From the NCBI GenBank assembly GCA_934474225.1, contig CAKSLU010000011.1, positions 1 to 44,862 on the forward strand: DNA of 44,862 nucleotides, given 5' to 3'. Made by a program: the position numbers and the translations under genes. Source of the stretch: an uncultured Eubacteriales bacterium. Lineage in GTDB: Bacteria > Bacillota > Clostridia > Oscillospirales > CAG-272. This document shows, in pieces, positions 5,917 to 13,268 of the stretch (the stretch's first letter is position 1; the number at the start of each line of letters is the position of its first letter). Below the pieces are notes generated by a model. It was not told the origin of the DNA. It was given only the letters and a program-made list of their open reading frames with translations, and searched no databases.

Positions 5917-7395
5917 ATGAAGCGAACAGTTTTATCCGCCGCGGCACTTGTGCTGTGTCTGCTCGCCCTTGCCGCCTGCGGCAAAAAGGAGACGCCGCAG
6001 AACACCACGGCATCCGACGCGGCGACAGAACCCACCACGGAGGTCACGGGCGAGGTGCTCGGTGTACCGACGCACGCCGACTACGGCGGGGAGACCTTCT
6101 CCATTCTGACGGCGGGCAATGTGGCGCACCGCGACTTCACCTTTGACGAGCAGTCCTCGCTGCCGATGGATTCGGCGCAGTACCGCCGCCGCGCCCGCGT
6201 CGAAGAAGACTACAAAATCAAGATTGAGCAGACGCGTATGCAGGGGTATTCCAGCGGCGCGGGGCCCGGATTCATGGAAGTCAGCACCGCGGTGAACGCA
6301 GGGGAGACCAAATGGGACCTCGCGCTGATCGCCGGGTATGACGTGAGCGTGCTGGCCTACAACGGACTGCTCTATGACCTCAATTCCGTCCCCGGCATTG
6401 ACCTCACAAAATCCTGGTGGGATCAAAAGGCCAATGAGAGCCTTGCGATGAACGGCGTCATGTTCTTCTCGACCGGTGAAATCACCACCTCAGACAACAA
6501 TGCCGCTTTTGTCATCATGTTCAACAAGGATCTCATGCGCGACTATGCGCTGGATGACCCCTATCAGCTGGTCTACGACGGCAAATGGACGATGGGCAAA
6601 TTCGCCGAGCTGTGCAAGACCGTCACCGAGGACCTGAATCAGGACAGTAAAATGGATGAAAACGACCGCTTCGGCCTCCTCGTGTGGGACGACTCGGTGG
6701 TCGGCATCGTCAACGCGGCCGGACAGCGCTGCTGCACGATCGAGGACGGCGAGATCAAGCTGACGCTCTACAACGAGACCACGCTCTCCGCGCTTGAGAC
6801 CTACTTCTCCATCGCCTATGACACGCAGTATGCGTTTACCTATCAGCGTGGCGGCAGCGGCACCGACTATGAGCAAAGGCTGTGGGAGGGCAACCACGGG
6901 CTGTTCTGGACGACCTACATGGGCATCGTCCCGGCCTTCCGCGAGATGGAGAGCGACTTCGGCCTGCTTCCCTACCCCAAGCTGACCGAAAAGCAGGACG
7001 CCTACTACAGCACGGTCGCCCCCTTCAACTCGCAGTTCATCTGCGTGCCGCTGGTGCAGGACGACATCGAGCGCACCGGGACGATCACCGAGGCGCTGGC
7101 CTATTACGGCAAGGAGATCGTCACCCCGGTCTACTATGATGTGAACCTCATCGGGCAGTCCACGCGCGACGAGGAATCCGCCGACATGCTGGACATCATC
7201 TTCGGTTCCTTTGTTTTCGACATCGGCTACTACTACCAGATCGGCCCCTACAACAAGGAGCTGATCTACATGGTGCGCGAGTTTGACACGAACTTTGCCT
7301 CGCGCTACGACGCCAAGGCCGGCACGGCCGAGGCGCTGCTCGGCGTCATCAATGAATACTATCAGAACGCCGTCTCCCAGTGGAAGACGGAATGA
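5917..7395 (+). CDS. ABC-type extracellular solute-binding lipoprotein (sugar type)
   Basis: 492 residues. A lipoprotein signal peptide (MKRTVLSAAALVLCLLALAAC) has its lipobox cysteine at residue 21, followed by a T/E-rich linker. The mature part has features of family 1 sugar-binding proteins: a FNKDLM segment followed by DGKWTMGKFAELCKTVTEDL, a DxNxD-like turn (LNQDSKMDENDRFGL), and a hinge stretch near YGKEIVTPVYYDVN. ATG 5917 follows GGAGGCATTT. It would deliver an oligosaccharide to a membrane permease, but no permease or ATPase genes adjoin it, so those must lie elsewhere. The AraC operator places it in the same regulon as the glycosidase-like and secreted proteins. Confidence 0.85.
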   Translation: MKRTVLSAAALVLCLLALAACGKKETPQNTTASDAATEPTTEVTGEVLGVPTHADYGGETFSILTAGNVAHRDFTFDEQSSLPMDSAQYRRRARVEEDYKIKIEQTRMQGYSSGAGPGFMEVSTAVNAGETKWDLALIAGYDVSVLAYNGLLYDLNSVPGIDLTKSWWDQKANESLAMNGVMFFSTGEITTSDNNAAFVIMFNKDLMRDYALDDPYQLVYDGKWTMGKFAELCKTVTEDLNQDSKMDENDRFGLLVWDDSVVGIVNAAGQRCCTIEDGEIKLTLYNETTLSALETYFSIAYDTQYAFTYQRGGSGTDYEQRLWEGNHGLFWTTYMGIVPAFREMESDFGLLPYPKLTEKQDAYYSTVAPFNSQFICVPLVQDDIERTGTITEALAYYGKEIVTPVYYDVNLIGQSTRDEESADMLDIIFGSFVFDIGYYYQIGPYNKELIYMVREFDTNFASRYDAKAGTAEALLGVINEYYQNAVSQWKTE

Positions 7396-7405
7396 AAGCG
7401 CAAAA

Positions 7406-7438
7406 AAAACAGGCTCTCCGTGCGGAGAGCCTGTTTTT
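7406..7438. terminator. bidirectional terminator between the binding protein gene and argH
   Basis: AAAACAGGCTCTCCG / CGGAGAGCCTGTTTTT with a 2-nt loop, an A-run on the left and a T-run on the right. It serves the convergent genes on both sides. Confidence 0.9.
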
Positions 7439-7447
7439 CAGTCTGCT

Positions 7448-8827
7448 TTATTTTTTCCCGAGGAAAGCGGCGACATAGTCCCGCTCGGCGGCGAAGGATG
7501 CGGGCGAAGTGCCGCCCGCCGAGGTGCGTTTGGCCACGCAGGTCTCGAGCCTGATGGCGTCGTAGAGATCCGCCTCAAAATTCGCGTCGAACTGCTTGTA
7601 AACATCGAGCGGGATTGCATCGAGCACGGTATGCTCCCGCACGGCGTAAGCCACGATGCTGCCGACCGTCTTATACGCGGTGCGGAAAGGTTCCCCACGG
7701 CCGACGAGGTAGTCCGCAAGGTCGGTCGCGTTGATGAAGCCGCCCTGCGCCGCCTTATACATCGCGTCGGCATGCACCTCCATGGTGGCCACCATCGGCG
7801 CGAACACGTCGAGGCACATCTTGACGGTATCGACGCTGTCGAAGACCGCCTCCTTGTCCTCCTGCATGTCCTTGTTGTAGGCCAGCGGCAGTCCCTTCAG
7901 CATGGTGAGCGTGGCAATGAGATTGCCGTAGACCCGTCCCGTCTTGCCGCGCACCAGCTCCGCCATGTCCGAATTCTTCTTCTGCGGCATGATGCTCGAC
8001 CCCGTGGTGTAGGCGTCCGACAGGGTGACAAAGCCGAACTCAAAGCTCGACCAGAGGATGATCTCCTCTGCGAAGCGGGAAAGGTGCATCATGAGCAGGG
8101 CAAACGCACTTTCCAGTTCGACCACAAAGTCGCGGTCGGACACGCCGTCGAGGCTGTTGAGCGCAACAGCGTCAAACCCGAGCGACGCCGCCGTCATTTC
8201 GCGGTCAACAGGATAAGTCGTGCCCGCCAGCGCACAGCAACCGAGCGGCGAGACATTCATGCGGCGGGCGGCATCGGCGATGCGCCCCGCGTCGCGGATG
8301 AACATCATTGCATAGGCAAGAAGATGATGCCCGAAGGTGATGGGCTGCGCCCTTTGCAGATGCGTGTAACCCGGCAGGATGGTGTCCCTTTGCGCCTCGG
8401 CAACACTGAGCACCGCCGCAGTGAGCGCGCGCAGCTTTTCGTCAACCTCGCCGCACGCCTGCCGCAGATAGAGCCGCAAATCCAGTGCAACCTGGTCGTT
8501 GCGGGAGCGCGCGGTGTGCAGTCGTTTGCCGACATCGCCGATGCGCGCCGTCAGTTCCGCCTCGACAAACATATGAATGTCCTCGGCGGAGGGCGAAATT
8601 TCGAGCTTGCCCGCGTCGATGTCGTCGAGAATGGCGCCGAGCGTGTCGATGAGCAGCGCGCTGTCCGCCTCGGTGATGATGCCCTTGGCGCCCAGCATGG
8701 CGGCGTGCGCCATCGAGCCCTCGATATCCTGCCTGTACATTCGCTTGTCCACCGCGATGGAGGAATTGAAATCGTCCGCCACGCGGTCGAGCGCACCTGC
8801 GGTGCGCCCTGCCCACATCTTATTCAT
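7448..8827 (-). CDS. argH: argininosuccinate lyase
   Basis: 459 residues, the usual length. It cleaves argininosuccinate to arginine and fumarate, the last step of arginine synthesis, in the cytosol. Visible family features are MWAGRT at the start, HTARSRNDQVALDLRLYLR, the TH dipeptide of GYTHLQRAQP, and the signature loop GSSIMPQKKNSD with its catalytic serine. It lies 21 bp downstream of argG on the same strand, so the two are probably one transcript. Confidence 0.98.
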   Translation of the reverse strand: MNKMWAGRTAGALDRVADDFNSSIAVDKRMYRQDIEGSMAHAAMLGAKGIITEADSALLIDTLGAILDDIDAGKLEISPSAEDIHMFVEAELTARIGDVGKRLHTARSRNDQVALDLRLYLRQACGEVDEKLRALTAAVLSVAEAQRDTILPGYTHLQRAQPITFGHHLLAYAMMFIRDAGRIADAARRMNVSPLGCCALAGTTYPVDREMTAASLGFDAVALNSLDGVSDRDFVVELESAFALLMMHLSRFAEEIILWSSFEFGFVTLSDAYTTGSSIMPQKKNSDMAELVRGKTGRVYGNLIATLTMLKGLPLAYNKDMQEDKEAVFDSVDTVKMCLDVFAPMVATMEVHADAMYKAAQGGFINATDLADYLVGRGEPFRTAYKTVGSIVAYAVREHTVLDAIPLDVYKQFDANFEADLYDAIRLETCVAKRTSAGGTSPASFAAERDYVAAFLGKK

Positions 8828-8848
8828 ACAGCCTCCGATGTGCCGTTT

Positions 8849-10084
8849 TTATTTCTTCTTTGCGTTCTTTGCCGCAACCTGCGCCTGCACCGAAATCGGC
8901 AGACCGAACAGATTGATGAACCCGGCGCTGTCCGCCTGGTTGTAGACATGGTCCTCACCGAAGGTGGCGATCTCCTCTGAATAGAGCGACCAGTCGCTCC
9001 ATGCGCCCGCCTTAATCATATTGCCCTTGTAGAGCTTGATTTTGACCTTGCCGGTGACATGCTCCTGCGTCTTGGTGACGAAGGCGGAGAGCGCCTCGCG
9101 CAGCGGCGTGTACCACTGCCCGTTGTAAACGAGGTCTGCAAAGGTGATGGCAAGTTCCTGCTTCTTGTGCATGGTCATTTTGTCAAGGCAGAGCGTCTCG
9201 AGATAGTTGTGCGCAAAATAGAGGATGGCGCCGCCGGGCGTCTCGTACACGCCGCGGCACTTCATGCCGACGAGGCGGTTCTCCACGATGTCGAGCAGAC
9301 CGATGCCGTTCGAGCCGCCGACCTCGTTGAGCGCGAGGATGATGTCCTTGGCGCTCATCTTCTTGCCGTCGAGCGCGACCGGCTTGCCCTCGACAAAGTC
9401 GAGCGTGACATAGGTCGGCTTGTCGGGCGCATCGATCGGCGAAACGCCCATCTCAAGGAAACCGGGCTTCTCGTACTGCGGCTCATTCCCCGCATCCTCG
9501 AGGTCAAGCCCCTCGTGCGAGAGGTGCCACATGTTCTTATCTTTGGAATAGTTGGTCTCGCGGTTGATTTTCAGCGGGATGTTGTGCGCCTCGGCGTAGT
9601 CAATCTCCTCGTCGCGGGACTTGATGTCCCACTCGCGCCAGGGCGCGATGATCGGCATGCCGGGGGCAAATGCCTTAATCGCCAACTCAAACCGCACCTG
9701 GTCGTTGCCCTTGCCGGTGCAGCCGTGGCAGATGGCATCCGCGCCCTCTTTCAGCGCGATTTCCGCCAGCCGCTTGCCGATGATCGGGCGCGCCAGCGAT
9801 GTGCCGAGCATGTATTCCTCGTATTTTGCGCCCGCCTGCACGGTCGGGATGACGATGTCGTTGACAAACTCGTCGGTCAGATCCTCAACATAGACTTTGG
9901 ATGCGCCGGTCTTCAGCGCCTTCTCTTCAAGCCCTTCCAGCTCATCCGCCTGCCCGACATTGCCCGAAACCGCAATAATCTCGCAGTTGTTGTAGTTCTC
10001 CTTCAGCCACGGAATGATGATGGACGTATCCAGCCCGCCCGAATAAGCGAGTACAACCTTTTTAATCTTGCTCTTATCAATCAT
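8849..10084 (-). CDS. argG: argininosuccinate synthase
   Basis: 411 residues from ATG 10084 (MIDKSKIKKVVLAYSGGLDTS), preceded by GGAGGGCAAAGTC. The frame is open further upstream, but that part overlaps the promoter. The enzyme joins citrulline and aspartate using ATP. The PP-loop motif AYSGGLDTS binds ATP; GCTGKGNDQVRFE and the citrulline-binding region around SHEGLDLED also match the family. It is first gene of an argG-argH unit. Confidence 0.98.
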   Translation of the reverse strand: MIDKSKIKKVVLAYSGGLDTSIIIPWLKENYNNCEIIAVSGNVGQADELEGLEEKALKTGASKVYVEDLTDEFVNDIVIPTVQAGAKYEEYMLGTSLARPIIGKRLAEIALKEGADAICHGCTGKGNDQVRFELAIKAFAPGMPIIAPWREWDIKSRDEEIDYAEAHNIPLKINRETNYSKDKNMWHLSHEGLDLEDAGNEPQYEKPGFLEMGVSPIDAPDKPTYVTLDFVEGKPVALDGKKMSAKDIILALNEVGGSNGIGLLDIVENRLVGMKCRGVYETPGGAILYFAHNYLETLCLDKMTMHKKQELAITFADLVYNGQWYTPLREALSAFVTKTQEHVTGKVKIKLYKGNMIKAGAWSDWSLYSEEIATFGEDHVYNQADSAGFINLFGLPISVQAQVAAKNAKKK

Positions 10085-10124
10085 GACTTTGCCCTCCGCT
10101 GTTGCGTTGTCGTTTGATGGACAC

Positions 10125-10172
10125 AGTATAGCACAGAACGAATATAAATGCAATACTTTTGCATAAATATTC
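10125..10172 (-). promoter_or_regulatory. argG promoter with overlapping palindrome (possible ArgR site)
   Basis: On the minus strand: TTGCAT (10153-10148), a 17-bp spacer, then TATACT (10130-10125). A 14-bp inverted repeat with a 5-bp spacer, GAATATTTATGCAA / TTGCATTTATATTC (10172-10140), covers the -35 with two mismatched positions between arms. AT-rich palindromes with TGCA/TGAAT cores at this position suit the arginine repressor, but the match to the standard ARG box is only partial. Confidence 0.55.
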
Positions 10173-10237
10173 TCTTTTTCAGCAAAACAAACAAGAAACC
10201 GTCGCGATTTTGTCGGTTTTATACACCGAAAGCGCCA

Positions 10238-10268
10238 AAAAAGGACTGCCGGTAAGCAGTCCTTTTTG
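10238..10268 (-). terminator. terminator of the 10279-13110 gene
   Basis: AAGGACTGC / GCAGTCCTT with a 6-nt loop, flanked on the minus-strand exit side by a T-run (AAAAAA on the plus strand). Confidence 0.85.
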
Positions 10269-10278
10269 TATCATACGC

Positions 10279-13110
10279 TCAGCCTACTTTGGCGAGCATC
10301 CAGAGAATGTCGCGCAGGGCGATGCTGCTCCTGCCGAAGTAGTGCGCACCGTCCGCCGCGGTGAAGCCGCCGTTCAGCAGCTTGGAGACCGCAATCAGCG
10401 TATCGCGCACATTGAAGACGCCGTCGTCGTCGAAGTCGCCGACAACGCGGCGGGTCACACTGCCCGTGCCGGTCGTCTCGACCGTGACGCTGCCGGTGTT
10501 CTTCATGCAGTCATAAGTCGTGCCGACAGGGCCGGTAATGGTCGCATAGTCGCACAGCGTGCCGGTAATCGGCGCGGCGGTCACCAGTTTTACAGAGCCG
10601 GTGAGGTAGTTCGCGCCGCAGGCGCCGCTCTGTCCGTCGGCAGACAGTGCGACCTTTGCGCCCGTGCCGATGTTAATCGTCAGATTGCCGCCGTAGGTGC
10701 AAAGAGGCGAAAAGTCCTTCTGGCGCCAGTTGCCGCCGATGATCCAGCGCCAGTTGCCGCCGTTCACCGTCACCGTGGCATCCGCATCGCTGCTGCCTGC
10801 CGCGACGGTATCAAAGTTGCGCGTGTCGGTATTGGCCACGCTGTAGACCTCGCTGCCGCCGTAGACCGCATGGCCTGCAGCCAGAACGCCGACGACCGGC
10901 ATGGTCACGCTGTCGGTAATCTCGACATTGTGGTAGTTGCAGACGACAAACAGCGCACCCGGGCCTGTGTAGTCCAGCTTGAGGTTGTCAATCGCCGCAT
11001 CCGTGCGGAAGCGAATCATCTTGGCGTTGCCGTCCAGTGCAAGCGTTGCACCGTCGCCGACGCCGACATACCGGATGCTCTTCAAATCATCGGGCGCAGC
11101 CAGCCAGGTGCTGACGGTCTGCTTGCCGACCACGCGAATCTCCGCGTCCGAACCGGGACGCAGATGCGCAATGGCGACATCCATATAGCAGATGGGGTCA
11201 TCCGCCGTACCCGCGCCGTCGATTTTGCCCGTGTTGGAGACATAGACTGTATCGAGCGTGCTGAAGCCCTCGACTTCGGTTTTACCGTTGAAAATCGCAT
11301 TGTAAATTGCGGGGGCATACACATTCTGATAGCCCGCCGCATGGGGATGCAGCATGTCGCCGGACAGCAGCGCGCCCGCCGCGCCCTTGGAGTCTACCTG
11401 CATGGCCTCCGCAAAGGTGAGCGCGTAGAGGTCGACAAAGACATACTTGTCGCTTGTCTTTGCCAGCGTCTGGGTGGCGCGGCGCTGCATAGCACGGACA
11501 TTGACCGCGCCGAGCGCCGACTGACGATGTGCGCCTGCTTTGGCCGAGCGATAGAGCGCGCTGGTGGTGAACACCTTCTTCGTGGTCGGAAGGTCGCCGT
11601 AGCCCTTGATGAAGGCGGTGTACATCTCTTCAAAGCGCGCATGCTGACCGTCGGTGACCATCGTGTTGTAGGCGTCGTTGGTGCCAAGCCCGATGACAAA
11701 CCAGTCGGCATCGCACTCCTCGCGCGTCAGCCGGAAGTTGAGCATGTCGTTGTACCAGATATGGTTGGTGGTCATGACGGTTGCGCCGCCGATGCCGTAG
11801 TTGCCGAGGATCGCCTCACCGCCGTTTTTCTCAATCAGCTCGAGGAGGCGCGCCGGGTAAGACTGGGTCTCAAAATCCCATGCGCCGCTGCCCGCGCCCG
11901 TGCCTTGCGTGATGCTGTCGCCGATGCAGGCGATGCGCAGCGGCTCGTCGTAAGTCTGCGCCGCGCCGTTGATGACGTCAAAGCGCTTGGGGGTGATGTT
12001 CATCGACGCGGGGTAGACAAGCGTTGCCTTCTTATCTGCGCCGGTGTACGCCTTGACCTGCGTTGCGTCAACAACCGTGCCGGCGGCAAAGGTTGCGCCG
12101 TCCGTGATATGGACATTGAAGTTGCCGCGCAGGACCTGCGTCAGCCCCGTGCCGGTCTGGTATGCGCTGATTTCAAAGCTCTCAAAAGTACCGCCGGTGA
12201 TGTTCAGCGTGATGTCGCCGTCCATCGCGTAATACTTGCGGTCGGACATGGTGAGCGCCGAGCAGCCGCCCGCGCGCGAATTGCCGACGCCGGCTCTGCC
12301 AATGACATAGACCGGCGCACGGAAGGTGCCGCCCGTGATGGTGAGCGTGGCATCGTCGGCAAGGATGCTCATGCCGGAGATGCTTACCGCATTGTCGTTC
12401 TTATTCAGCGAAGTCTGCTTGAAGGAGACGGCGCGCCCGAAGGTACCGCCGTTGATCGTAATGTCAATCGGCGCGGCAATCGAGCCGAACAGGCAGCTGC
12501 CGTTTGTACGGCGGTTGCCGCCCGCAAAGACGCCGAAGTTGCCGTTGTCCACCGTGATGGAATAGGGCAGCTCGGTGACGCACTTCTCGTTCAGCGCAAG
12601 GTTCTGCTTCACATATTTGGTGACATTGTCCGTGCCCTCCGGCGTGTCCACGCCGCCGAAGAAGTCAACGGCGGTCGCCATGGCGCACTTCGCGGTGAAA
12701 TGCAGGCTGTTGTAGCCGCCGAAAATGACCCGCTCGCCGACAGCCGCAATCGGCAGATCCAGCGTGATCAGGTTCGCATTCGTGTTCTTTTCAAAGGTGA
12801 GGTTTGCCCCAAGGTTCAGGCAGCCATTGCCCTCCGCCGTAAAGGTGAGGTCACCGCTCTGCTCCGGCACGGTGTATGCCGTGGAAAGCGTGACCGGCGA
12901 AACAAAGACCACGGTGCCGCCCTCGCCGCCGAGCGCATTCACTGCCGCGCCGAGCGAGCCCACCGGGGATGCCGCACTTGCGCCGTCGCCCGTCCCGCCT
13001 GCCGAGACATAGACGGTGCGCTCCGCCGCCGCTGCGGTGCAAACCAGCGCGACCGCAAGGCAGAGCAGCACGCAAAGGTGCCATACCGATTTCATTTTCT
13101 GCATGTTCAT
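10279..13110 (-). CDS. secreted SGNH/GDSL esterase with dockerin-like C terminus
   Basis: 943 residues with a signal peptide (about 1-29, ending TAAAA). Residues ~30-370 are a beta-helix-like region beginning RTVYVSAGGTGDGASAASP. An SGNH hydrolase domain follows: IACIGDSITQG with the serine near 397, GLGTND near 476, and HPHAAGY near 589 supplying the catalytic histidine. A second beta-helix-like part covers ~640-880. The C terminus (~890-943) has a calcium loop DFDDDGVFNVRD like the first repeat of a type I dockerin. The start ATG follows GGAGGATT. It likely removes acyl groups from plant or host glycans as part of a dockerin/cohesin assembly. It is a paralogue of the next gene. Confidence 0.85.
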   Translation of the reverse strand: MNMQKMKSVWHLCVLLCLAVALVCTAAAAERTVYVSAGGTGDGASAASPVGSLGAAVNALGGEGGTVVFVSPVTLSTAYTVPEQSGDLTFTAEGNGCLNLGANLTFEKNTNANLITLDLPIAAVGERVIFGGYNSLHFTAKCAMATAVDFFGGVDTPEGTDNVTKYVKQNLALNEKCVTELPYSITVDNGNFGVFAGGNRRTNGSCLFGSIAAPIDITINGGTFGRAVSFKQTSLNKNDNAVSISGMSILADDATLTITGGTFRAPVYVIGRAGVGNSRAGGCSALTMSDRKYYAMDGDITLNITGGTFESFEISAYQTGTGLTQVLRGNFNVHITDGATFAAGTVVDATQVKAYTGADKKATLVYPASMNITPKRFDVINGAAQTYDEPLRIACIGDSITQGTGAGSGAWDFETQSYPARLLELIEKNGGEAILGNYGIGGATVMTTNHIWYNDMLNFRLTREECDADWFVIGLGTNDAYNTMVTDGQHARFEEMYTAFIKGYGDLPTTKKVFTTSALYRSAKAGAHRQSALGAVNVRAMQRRATQTLAKTSDKYVFVDLYALTFAEAMQVDSKGAAGALLSGDMLHPHAAGYQNVYAPAIYNAIFNGKTEVEGFSTLDTVYVSNTGKIDGAGTADDPICYMDVAIAHLRPGSDAEIRVVGKQTVSTWLAAPDDLKSIRYVGVGDGATLALDGNAKMIRFRTDAAIDNLKLDYTGPGALFVVCNYHNVEITDSVTMPVVGVLAAGHAVYGGSEVYSVANTDTRNFDTVAAGSSDADATVTVNGGNWRWIIGGNWRQKDFSPLCTYGGNLTINIGTGAKVALSADGQSGACGANYLTGSVKLVTAAPITGTLCDYATITGPVGTTYDCMKNTGSVTVETTGTGSVTRRVVGDFDDDGVFNVRDTLIAVSKLLNGGFTAADGAHYFGRSSIALRDILWMLAKVG

Positions 13111-13221
13111 AATCCTCCACTCTCTTTTCTTCTTTCATTTTACCATCTAAAAGCTGCCCCTGCAACGGCAATCGCGTGTAAAACCCTACTGAATTCCGAA
13201 CAAAACTTGCACAAAACACAA

Positions 13222-13252
13222 AAACAAAGGAGCCGCGGGCGGCTCCTTTGTT
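13222..13252 (-). terminator. terminator of the 13269-16007 gene
   Basis: CAAAGGAGCCGC / GCGGCTCCTTTG (13225-13236 and 13239-13250) with A-rich sequence on the left, giving a U-run in the minus-strand transcript. Confidence 0.85.
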
Positions 13253-13268
13253 GAAACTGTTCAATTTT

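Noticed and set aside
10159..13254. Plus-strand frame of 1031 codons opposite the first SGNH esterase
   Set aside because: Shadow of the minus-strand gene, whose GDSIT, GTND and dockerin motifs are unmistakable.
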